From the NCBI GenBank assembly GCA_011634665.1, contig WAEK01000008.1, forward strand, positions 551,501-615,500: a DNA stretch of 64,000 bases, read 5' to 3'. The translations under genes and the position numbers were made by a program. The notes below the pieces were generated by a model that made no database searches, was not told the DNA's origin, and saw nothing but the letters and a program-made list of their open reading frames with translations. How positions within the stretch are numbered: the first letter of the stretch is position 1; each line of letters opens with the position of its first letter. Origin of the DNA: Mortierella sp. BCC40632. Lineage: Eukaryota; Mortierellomycota; Mortierellomycetes; Mortierellales; Mortierellaceae. Below, one piece after another: positions 48,904 to 59,765 of this stretch.

Positions 48904-51900
48904 TGGATGGATGATTTAGGTGGGCTTTCCCTTGGTTTCTATCATTCTTTGTTTGTCTATTCTTTGTCCCATTTGCTTGATCCAAGCAATGGTACCGATG
49001 ATGTGGCACGGATTTGAGCTGACTTTTTTTTTTTTTTTTTTTTTTTTTTTGCTTTTGGTAAATACCACATTGGTTTTGTTTGGTGCTCAATTGCTCAAAA
49101 GGGGGAAGCGTGCGCTGGTGCACTGATGCCCTGAAAACGTGGTGTTTATTAGTTGAAGTCATGGGTTGGACAACCAACCCATTGTTGTTCTTGATGTATT
49201 ATGTGAGCAAGAGCTCATTGTGCACCCCTCTCCCCCTCTTCCTTTCTCTCTTTTTCTCTCTCGCCCTCGTTTGCCATTATCCTCTCATCCTCTCATCCTC
49301 TCAATTGAGGGTGAAGGTGCGTAGACTATGCAAAGACAAGAGAAAGTGACCAAGCAATCATGGCCCCGGAGAGCACTGCTTTGCCCAGCACTCATTAGAG
49401 AGTATCAGAGCCAATGCGCGCGCGAAAAGAAAGGATCCCTTTGGCTTTCTTTTACTTTGGCGTGCGCTGCACATGGTTGTCCGTAAAGAGGGAGAGCATG
49501 AAGGCAGTACAGCTGGTCATATCTAAGCAAGAATGCGGAGAGGTGGGGGTTGGGGGAGCAATTGAAAAAGATAGGAGGAGAGCCAAACAAGGGCGACAGT
49601 AGTTGTACTCTTTTATTGTTGTGCATTGCCATGGGAGAGGCGTTGTTGTGTGGTGGGTTTTGTAAGCGGTCATGGACACGCTTCTGTCTTGTTGTGGTAT
49701 GACAGAGTGAGCAAGGGAGGGCGTGTTGTGGAACTTGACACTCTCCTCGTTGTGCATCAATGGCGCTGATACCGATGAAACGAAAGAGAGAAGGAAGCAG
49801 CTTATGTGTTGTCCAGGTCGTGATGACAGTAGGCGAGACGTGCACCCTTTTCTGACCATGGGCATGAGTTGAGCATGAGCATGAGTATGAGCATGAACAA
49901 GAACAAAAAGACCGAGAGCACTTCCTCAAGGCTCCCCTCGACTGCCTCTTTTTCTTTCTGTTTTCCTTGGAAGTGATCCAGGCGCATAGGAGAAGGGTGC
50001 AGTGCTGGAAATAGATATCCAGGAACCAGCTCCCTGTTGTTGCAGTTAAGCTAACGCACAGACTCTTTCATGCCTCCTCTCCTGCTGGCCCCGGTTGGCC
50101 CTCTCGACTCAAATGAATAGGAGAGTGCAGCCCCTTCCTCAGGCTCACTAGGATCCATCCCCACTAAGCTATCAGGAGCCTCCACCGCCCTCCAAGAGAA
50201 CAACAACAGGGGCAGTAACGACAGTGGCATTAACATGCCAACAACATCAACGCCAGGGATGACGCCGCTACTACAGTCACCACCATTGCAACAGCAGCAG
50301 TTGCAGCAGCAATTACAACTCCCTCGCCTAAAATCGAGCCTAGTCTTGTTCGTGACCAAAGCAGTCTGTGTCCAACGCAAAGAGGACCTAGACCGATACC
50401 TCCAGGAGCTGTTTTCGCTGGGGCCGATTGTGTCCCAATCGCGGCTTGTAGCCGAGTTCTTTGGAATCTGGAAGACAGACATGAAGATTCATTTGAGCCA
50501 GGAGGATCGGGATCCGCTCGCCTTGCATTCTTTATCCTCTTCTTCTTTATCGCCTGTTTCCGTTGCTATTGCTTCTTGTGCATCTGTATCTACCTGTGCC
50601 TTGTCTGGTTCTTCTGTTACTGCTCACGTTGGGATGGCTTGTAACGCCGCCTTGACCACATCGGCCACACAGTCTCAAAGAGCAACAGCACCGCCCATTG
50701 AGAAAAGGACGATAGAAAGCTCAGAAAGAGTAATGGTCACGACAAAGGCAACAACTGCGACTCTGTCTGATTCGAGTGCAGCATCGAAGGTGCCCACAGA
50801 GAGCGGACAGACAAGAGTTGAGACAGAGGCAAGCACGGATGGTTTTGAACGCTTGCCTCTGACAGAGAACGACACTGGAAAGGACGAGGCCGATACCAAC
50901 GGTATGAAAACAGAAAGGTTGTCGATAAGCAGCAAGAGCAGCGATAGCAGCGACAGCTCAAGTAGCAGTGACAGCTTTAACTGTTACCGCGATAGCCCGT
51001 CAAGCTTGCTGTCTCCTTCGTCTACTGTCGATCCAGCGTGTGAGATCTCGATAGCATCCACTGCAAAGGTCTCGACAGACGCTTCGACAACGGCGCCAAG
51101 CTCTGATCCTTTGGTTGCTGCATCGTTCTCGACGCTGTCACTTGGTCTCTCCTCTACTCCTTTGTCTTTGCCTCTACCACCTCTTCCTCTAGTTTCGTCC
51201 TTGGTCCCTTCACTCTTGTCTCGACCTTTCCTCCCTTCCTCTTCACTGAGGACCGAACCTACACGATTGACCTCTCCCATCACTGCCACTCCGGTCTCTG
51301 ACGTGGCCACGACAGCACAGGACCAGAGCAGAAACATCAGCTCCAGCACCATCAAGACAACCGCTGCCTCAGACCCTGACGACTATCTCCCCTCACCCGT
51401 TCTCTCCCCTCACCCTAGTCTTGTAGAGGACGCCAAACATCCAGGCCAACGAGAACGCCCTGTGTTCCCAGACCTACCCATGCCGTCTACTCTGGGAGGC
51501 ACAGATGCTTTCCACTCACACATGCGTCTGTATCCATCCACCCCTCCTGGTTATCACCAACAATCCCCACTCTCGACCATGCAACTGGCCACAGCAAACA
51601 CTGGTGACAGTGACTCTGAGATGCACCAGACCATTAAAATGCGCTCATCGCCTGTGCCTTCACCGTCACCCTCGCCATTGCTGCCACCTTCCCCATCGCC
51701 ATCCTTGGCATCCAACACCGCATCTGCTCTCCAGCAAAGTGTTCACTCTGAGGCTGTAGCCATGGTGGCTAGTTCTGGTTCCGGCTATGTTGGTAGTGCC
51801 GATGCACACATGGCCTCTCCAGAGTCGACTGGGCCTCATCCCGTAGTGGTTGTGTCGACAGAGTCTTCAGAGTTGCAGGATATTACAGCAAGAACCATCA

Positions 51901-54182
51901 AAAAATTCAAATCTCTGCGACGAACTAGGACCACCAGTTCCAACACACCCCCTCTAATGACACCTCAGCAGCAGCGGAACGACGTGCTATCGGGTGGACA
52001 GTTCATCACGACAACACCAATGTCTGTGTCCAGTGGGGCGATCTCCGGAACACCAACAGCAGTGACAAGCTCAGCATCGCAGATTCTGCCGCCGACAGGA
52101 GTGGGCTACCCCAAATCCATGATCATGAAGCGTTCCAAGACGATCGTTTTTCGTCCAGAGGTAACAATGCAACCCCTCTCATCCAAGAATGTGATACCCC
52201 CATGGAACCGGATCCCAGCCTCAGCTATGATGGCCTCAGGGGCGAGTGGGTCTGGAGGAGGAGGAGGAGGAGGTGGTGGCGGTGGCGGTGGCGGTGGCAG
52301 TGGTGGATCGTTCTCAAGTATGGGTCCCCCCCCTCTTCCGCCAACCTCTCCCCTTGGCCCAAACAATACCCATCATCTCAACGCCATTCACTCGCCGCAC
52401 CTAATGTCACCTACTAGCCCGCCTACGAGTTGGACAATGGATCCGGAAGATCGGCCACGAAAGCTGACCATGTCGCACTCAAAGACAATGTCATCTATCC
52501 CAACCGTCCCGAGTCTAGGGTGGAGCTTGGAGGGTGAGGGTGAAGATAGGGGTGATGTTCCAAGGGAAACATCTGAGACACTATTTGCTTCTGCCTATTC
52601 ATTTGGGCGACGTGGAAGCGGTAGCGCACGATCAATGCATATTGCTGCATCATCTGCTGCGACCACAGGAGGTTCGGCAACAGCACCGGGTGTCGTCGCT
52701 GCAGGGTCGCCTTTGGTGGTAGCGCCCTGGAACAGGAGTAATTCTAAACTGGATGGTGGCATGCACTTGCATTCTCTGATCAAGCTCTCAGTCAGTGACA
52801 GTGGTCAAGGTGGTCCAAATGCATTCTCGCCGTCTGTCCATGGTCCATCATCCTCTGCAGTCGAGTCACCCTTTGTGCCTGTTGAGCTTGGCCGATCGTT
52901 CCAAAACCGCAAGAACTCTGTGGCATCGATCAACAGTAGTATGACTGCTCTCGGGGCTGGAACAGGGGCTGGAGGAGCCGGTGGGTCAAAGGTCTCGCCC
53001 TTCAATGAGTTCAATGAGGAGCAGCAGAATAGAGCCATACCTGTACTTGCCCAGCCTCCAGAAGCTCGGAATAGAACCAGAGTGACAGCCGAAGACCGGG
53101 TTCAGAACCAGACCCGGAACAGAAGCCGGAATAGAAGCAGGAGCAGAAGTGGATCTACTTCGTCATCCATGTCTTCTTCAGTCCCTTCGATGGCCATTGC
53201 GGCAGGGGAGGGCTCAAGTTCAGGCTTGGCTATAGCCGCTAGAAGAAAGTCTGAAGGTGCCCCAGCAATGCCAATCATGATAACTTCAGCACCTATGGCT
53301 GCAGAGGGTACCTCCAGAACTGGTCATAGAGAATCCATTAAAGAAAACCAAGAGCCAGGGAGTCCATCTGGAGCAAGCGCTATAGAGAGTTATGCTGTTG
53401 CAGGCCCCAGGCGACGAGTGGCCCCTCGTCGAGAATCTAGTGCCGCTACTCAATCGACTTCAGTCTCCACCTCGACCTCTCGTCCAATGCCTGTGGTGAG
53501 CACGAAGCAGCCTGTTGGGATCCTCAAGAATAGGAACAGTGGCGGTAACATTGCTGCAGGCGATGTCGCTGCTCTATTGTCATCACGAAAGTCCAGTCTC
53601 TCTGTTCCAGGGCAGCCGGTTTTGTTCCCAGTGCAATCACTTGCCACGACTCTTGTCAGTCAGCCGCATGAGCAACAGTCACCGAGAGTTAGAATCAGTG
53701 ACAACGCTTCTAGATCTTCCAAGTCTTCGACATCCATGACGAAAAAGCGAATGGCAATGATATCGCCCATGAATACCAATCGAGTTTCGTTTTCCAATAC
53801 TACTTCGATCTCGCCTAGCCCCACTCACACTACTTTATTCAAGATTGTAATGGATGCCGACACGATTGTGGCACTCCAGGTGACGGAAGAAGTCGGGAAT
53901 CGACTGGCGATGGCGGATCTGAAGGCGCGTGTGCGTAGCAAGCTCCAAAAGTCAAACATTGAACTGCCTGAGTTCTTTGAGCTTTGTTGGTCGAATCCAG
54001 GGGCTAGCTCGAGTGCCAATGCAGGCACTGTCACCACACTAGCTGCAGAACAAACACCAACTAGTTCCACTTGCTCTTTGGACGCAAAAGGCAATGGCAC
54101 CATCCTGAAAACGGACGAAGATCTGCAAAGGGCGATCCAAGGTTCCAAAAACCGCAAAGTGACACTGCGCTGCATTCTGTGA
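47013..54182 (+). CDS. Large PX-PB1 domain protein (Bem1-like domain order, no SH3 seen)
   Basis: Two exons, 47013-48461 and 50121-54182, joined in phase across a 1659-bp intron (GTAAAA...AATAG), 1836 aa. Exon 1 ends inside a PX domain: MWYRILVQPCDLVLP, PRKPYRIFRKFEDVVDFADQ. The PX domain resumes in exon 2 after a low-complexity insertion: LPRLKSSLVLFVTKAVCVQR and LDRYLQELFSLGPIVSQSRL. So the phosphoinositide-binding fold is split by intron and insert. About 1200 disordered Ser/Thr/Pro-rich residues follow, with a 15-residue Gly run (about 52257-52300) and an Arg/Ser patch (53100-53160). The last ~110 residues are a PB1 domain: TLFKIVMDADTIVALQV, MADLKARVRSKLQ and DAKGNGTILKTDEDLQRAI (OPCA-like). 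PX followed by PB1 is the order in the polarity scaffolds Bem1/Scd2, but their SH3 domains are absent, so a Cdc42/NADPH-oxidase-type scaffold role is only a guess. Confidence 0.75.
48715..48749. repeat. (CT)n microsatellite in PX-PB1 intron
   Basis: About 35 nt of CT, 85 bases upstream of a longer (GA)n tract that is its reverse complement. Confidence 0.9.
48834..48899. repeat. (GA)33 microsatellite in PX-PB1 intron
   Basis: 66 nt of perfect GA repeat followed by GGAT repeats (48900-48914). Together with the upstream (CT)n it could form a hairpin in the pre-mRNA. Confidence 0.95.
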
Positions 54183-55739
54183 AGACAGACATGGCGGCGA
54201 ATTCTATTCTTTCCCTTTTTCTTTTTGCTTTTGTCTTTACCTTTTCTTCTACTACTCCACTCTCATGTCGCTGTCCAACTAACGGATAATGTTTAATGAT
54301 AATGACCCTTACGCCCATCATGCCTTTGATGATTTTATGCCCTTTCCTTACTCTTTGTCTCATGAATCCGTCTCTTCCTCCCTTTGCCTTGTCATCTTTT
54401 TTTTTGTACATGTCACCCACTCCTTTTTTTCCACTTGTACATACCAACTGGGGTGTCCAGTATGGCACTGGTCAATGTGACCATGATTTATCATGCATTA
54501 TGTTCCTTTCGCTCTTTGGTTCTTTCAGACCTGGTTATGGGCCTTTTTGGGCCCATTTCCAGAAAGCCTCTCCTTTTCAACTGTAATTACGTCCGCAGCT
54601 CAAGTGCTATGTCTACTGAGATAGATAATGACCCCCTACCCTTCTCACCATTCTTATTCTTTCTTGATACGCACCTTCCGCAGCTATTCTCTTCATGACA
54701 CCATTCCACTGCACTACCAATAATTATGAACGCGCAATTCAATGGAGTAGTAGATCCACCTCTTTCTTTTCTTTTCTTCTCCCCCCCTCCTTTTTTTTTC
54801 TTGTTTGAATTCCTTGTTGTTCATCATTGCTTCGATATTTGTACATACTGTATCATTCATTAGCTTCTTTCTACCCACGCTCTTCTTTGTCCTTTTGCAT
54901 TCCACCACCATTTCCTTTGTTTCTTCTTGTCCATAGCCTTCCCATTCCGATAGACCCCCCTTTCTCCCGTGGCATTGTAGTATGATTCTCAGCATTGGAA
55001 TTTAGTAAACTGGTATCTAATATGGAACCAAACCATTTGTTTTGTCCAGGACGTGTGACAAAGCAAAGGCAAATGAGCTTAATGATTTAGAATTTTCGAC
55101 GCGGCGAAGCGGTTACAGAATCAAGCACAGCGATGAAAGCTGAGGGTAGAGTAATGTAGCATTGGAGTGGTACAAAAAAAAAAGCGTACCAGTGAGTAGA
55201 ACATGATCCTGAACAGGGTCTTTTCGGGGCATTTTCTTTTCTTTTTCTCTATTTATTTCAAAGAAGCAGCAAGTTCAGGAGGCGATGAGAGAGGAAAGGA
55301 AGGTGGATGGAGGCTGTGCGGGGACAGAAGGGTTTAGAGAAGGAAGGCGGCAAAGGAAAGGGAGTTCGGAGATGCAATCCTTGGGTTTTTTTTTTTTTTT
55401 TTTTTAGACAGTGATGGTCTAGGGTTGGTGCACAAACGCGCAGCGCGGCAGATGTGACTTTCTTCATTTTTGGCTCACATAAGGATGTCCCCACCCGCCC
55501 AACACCAACCCCAATGTTCTCTTGCCCTGTCTGGGTGTACCCTTTTTTCTTTTTTCTGTGAACACAACCTTTCTGCAAAGAAATAAAAGAAAGCTACTGC
55601 CGCTGTTTTCTGCCCAACCAAAAAGCACACGACTCTTTCCAGCCAACATAAACCATTGCTTCTCCTCTTCAACAACAGCACACATTTCCATTGACAGCAT
55701 TGAGCAACCCTAGTATCATCATCATCACTATCCCAACTC
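54183..55739. other. Intergenic region upstream of PEX4-like gene
   Basis: 1.56 kb of T/C-rich sequence: the 3' UTR of the PX-PB1 gene, then the leader of the E2 gene with poly(T) at 55387-55405. Open frames here are low-complexity or short. No gene is seen. Confidence 0.5.
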
Positions 55740-56757
55740 ATGTCCTCCGCAGTGCACCGTCGGATGCTCAAGGAGTATCTCGCCATTCAGAAAAACAGCG
55801 CAACGCGGCCACATCTGGAACGTCTTGAGCCTCTTCAGGAAAACAACCTTCTCCATTGGCAGGCAGTCCTCATCGGCACTGCAGACTCGGCCTATGAAGG
55901 CGGCAAGTTCCAACTCGACATTGTGATCCCATCCTCGTATCCTATTCAGCCGCCAGTAATACACTTTACAACAAAGATCTGCCATCCCAATGTACACTTT
56001 AAGGTAATTGGACATGGCGCCCACGTCGCTGCATTCCCCTAATGGAGAAGAAAAGTCAAGGATGATTCGAAGCAAAGAATGCCTCCTTTCCCTCTCCTCT
56101 TTTCATTTCCTGAAGTGTGAACTAGAAACTCCGAATGGTGCTCTAGTCGGTTCGCGGCTTTGTAAATGTGCTTGTCGGGACAGGAGTGGAATCAGTTGCC
56201 ATTCCATCCCATTAGACTCAGAATCAGTATCAGCAACACCTGTCGTAGAACACTCTCCCTCTCTCCTCCCCAACAACACAAGAAGTCTTTTTTTTTCTTT
56301 TTTTTTTTTTTTTTCTTTTGTCTTGGAAGCCCTGCTGACCCCTTCTGCCTGGCTGCTCGTTGCATTCTTTCATCCCATATCATATCATAGACGGGAGAGA
56401 TCTGTCTGGATATCCTCAAGTCCGAGTGGACCCCATCCTGGAACCTAGAGTCGGTCTGTGTCGCCATTAGCTCACTGCTGACGAACCCCGAGCCAAGTAG
56501 TCCACTGAATTGTGATGCAGGCAAGTTTGTGTGAAAGAGAATAATACGCTGCTTTTCTATCACACACATACACTCTCTCTTTAATGGTGGAAACAAAGCA
56601 TTAACTCTTTCTATCATCTACGTTCTTTTGTTCTTCATTTTTCAATTCCTCTCTTCTAGCTAACCTGCTACGGTGTGGAGATATGGCAGGCTACAACTCG
56701 CTGGTTAGGATGTATACAGAACTCTATGCTATGGACGACGACGACGACGACAAATGA
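55740..56757 (+). CDS. PEX4: Ubiquitin-conjugating enzyme E2, PEX4-like
   Basis: Three exons: 55740-56003, 56391-56520 and 56660-56757, phases consistent, 163 aa. E2 fold with N-terminal helix HRRMLKEYLAIQ, then WQAVLIGTADSAYEGGKFQL, PSSYPIQPPVIHFTTKICHP and active-site segment TGEICLDILKSEWTPSWNLE. The catalytic cysteine is in EICLDIL, and the usual HPN is present before it. The C-terminal helices (SPLNCDAANLLRCGDMAGYN, SLVRMYTELYAMD) match Pex4, the peroxisomal E2 that monoubiquitinates the PTS1 receptor Pex5 for recycling. A short Asp run ends the protein. The second intron (56521-56659) uses a GC donor (CAG|GCAAGT). An assignment to another UBC class cannot be fully excluded. Confidence 0.85.
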
Positions 56758-57759
56758 TAAAGATCAGGCAAACGGGAACTTGCCCCCATCTCCCATCCAT
56801 CCACCGAAGCAAAAGGGAGCTATTCTTTCCTTCTTTCCCTTCTTCTTCCCCCTCCCCTAATCAGATGAGATGGGCATGCAAGGATGTTTGTATCCGGAAG
56901 CGAATTTTACTATGGCTACACCGGATCGCGGTCGTTGTTGTTCTTTTCTTTTTCTTTTTGGGTAAATACCTCCATACCCCATTACAAATGGACTGAGCAA
57001 AGTATTCTTCTCAATTTGACCAATGCCAAGAGGTGATTCGGGAAAAAAAAGAGGATCCTCCCGGTTGAACCCGTTTGAATTTCATTGGATTTCTTGAAAA
57101 AAAAAAAAAAAAAAGTGCATCCTCTTCTCCTCCTCCTCCTCTTCTTCTTCTTTTTCCTCTTCCTCTCACACATACTTCCTATGGAAAAAATAATTGCTTT
57201 TGGATCCTTGAGCATTACTCTCACCTACATGCTCTACAGCTTTCAAGCTTATACGAGTCACAGTTGAGCATGCTTTACTTGGTCAAGGCAGACTATTGGA
57301 GTGCAATTGGGCAAATTGAGAAAGGGGGAGGAGATACCGCCAAATAGGTGATTTTGGATCTCTGAGACACCTGCAGGTCAGATTAGGGCATTGACCCAAT
57401 GGTTAGAAGGGAGAGGAACAATAGTTATGAGTTTTTGATGTTGCACATGTCCTCTCCTACCCTCTCGGGTAGCCTTCACAAGCGCTCATAAGACAGGCAT
57501 CATTTGCCGAGCCGACATCTAGTGGACCTTGTCCTGTATAAAAAAAGAGTAAGAGGTGCCGGAGGCTTTTGTTAGTGGTTCATGGTGTAATCGATCGAGC
57601 AGCAAAATTCTATTCTCTTGGTTCAGTCGGGAGAGAGAGAGAGAGAGAGCAAGAGAGAGAAATACTTCTGGTGGTCAGTGCAAAATACACGAGAGATCGT
57701 GTGTCTGTCCTGTCCTGCCAGATGAAGTCACATTTCTAAGATTATATGAGAGATGAGAA

Positions 57760-57802
<43 letters not shown>

Positions 57803-57854
57803 CGAACACTTCGGAGTCATCCTCTCCATTGGGCAGCCCCTGGTATTTCCAGCC
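56758..57854. other. Intergenic region upstream of INTS6-like gene
   Basis: 1.1 kb with poly(A) at 57097-57114, CTCC/CTT-rich sequence at 57118-57165, a short GA repeat (57631-57660) and a 32-nt poly(T) run (57766-57797) about 60 bases before the INTS6-like ATG. No convincing reading frame. Confidence 0.5.
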
Positions 57855-59730
57855 ATGATTGTCGTGTTCCTAGTCGACAGCAGTGCGTCTATGTGCCAAA
57901 AGTTCTCCAATGGAATGTCAGCACTGGAATGTACAAAGTCTGGAATTGAACATCTCATCAAGGTGTGGCATCTTTTTTTCAAAAATGGGTTGGCTCAGTC
58001 ATGTTTTTCATTCTTTCTTTCTTTTTGCCCCACATGGCCTGACGACTAGACAAAAGAATAAAAAATAGGAAAAAGGAAAAAAAAAGAACTGAACTTTTAT
58101 TATCATTATTATCGATAATAGCATCTTCCTCAAGTCAAACCCGCCGAGAAACACAATGACAAATATATGCTGGTGACATATGAGGAAGGCCCAGGATGCG
58201 TCAAGGTACAGTCGTGCAACGTTTCCAGGAACCTTGGAATAAGAGCCTGGATCCAAGGACACCACTTTACGCGTAAAAAAGTCAATGATCACCCCAGGGA
58301 TTACTAGCTCACAGTATTGTTTTTGTTTCCTGAAAACGAATTATAGTCATCTCTTAAAGATCCTCTGTCGTATCTTGTCAAGGAACTTAAGGTGTTAAAG
58401 GCGTCTGACATGTCCAACCCGGGCGCATCTCTATCAACTATCTTTGATCATCTAAACGCCTATCGCGTATGCCATGGAATCGACACACCTTTGACTGTAC
58501 GGATAAAGTGCGCCACACACAAACACACGCTCTCTCTCTCTTTGTATGTGCCAGAGCTACTGTCACCAATATCTACGCCCTATCCTAATTCTTTTTATTT
58601 TGACAAATCTGCAGGGACGGTTTCCAGGGACAATAGAGCCATCGATTATTCTCTGGTTTACAGATGGAGGTCGCCAATCGTCGGTGACAAGCGTCCTTGA
58701 CAGGGTAGGCGGAGAAAATGTGCAATCCTGGAATTCTTTTTTTCTTTCTTTCTTCTTGATCACGGATACGAAACTAAGCAGCGGTGCCTCTCATCTTTGG
58801 CACTCCATTTTCTGCCTTAATAGCTTAACATCCCAGGAGTTACATCAGCTGGAGTCGATTACTACCAAGAACCTTTCCGGTGGGACCAACGACTCTATAC
58901 AATCTTTCTGGAGCCAAATATTGAGGTAGTTGATCCTCAGCTCAGCATTCTCAGCAACGTGATGGGTGGTATGTTTTCCTGCAAAAAGTCATTGGAAGGG
59001 AGGGGGTGAAGGTACCACGCTGACGAAAATGGTCTAGATCTACCAGGAAAGGAAAAGCTGGGAACTTACCGACCGCTGTCTTTTGTGTAGGTGCTAGTTA
59101 TCGAGTCAGGACGCTTCGACATATGCTCCAGGCCATGGATTGTATCCTGGGTATTAGTAAAATTCCTCCAACACAATATTCTCCTCAAGCAGTTTTACAT
59201 ATCTACGGAGTAGTCGTGAATTTCGAGGATCTAATAGGTAGAGCCCTATTTATTTCGCTTTGTGTCTACCTACCTGGAATGTTTGTTTCCTTATTTATGT
59301 GTCAACCCGTATTCAACGTCACTCACTCTGCTACCACTCCACTCTGTGTAGTCGACCCACGAAGGCCAAGTGGGGCCAATCATCACCAGCTTGTGTATGT
59401 CAACCCATCGTGGCTCAATCCTCAGACGAGACATCCAGGATTTTTCCCTATCCCAGAGCCTTTCTGGCCTGAACCAGATGCACAGAGAATTCCGACCAGG
59501 AGTGCTCAGCCGACATTGCATTACCATACAAAGGATGAAAAGACAGTTGAGATCCCGGAAGGGTTCCCGTATGATAAATATGTGGTGGCACCTTGTCCAA
59601 TGACCCAGGAGCTTCTTTCACGCCCTCCAGGATCGTGTTGGCCTGTAAGCACATACTCTATTTATTTGACAAATCGTTTCCTATTCTCTCTAGAAGCCAA
59701 GATACCTCTTTTGGCCTGACAGACATCCCT

Positions 59731-59765
<35 letters not shown>

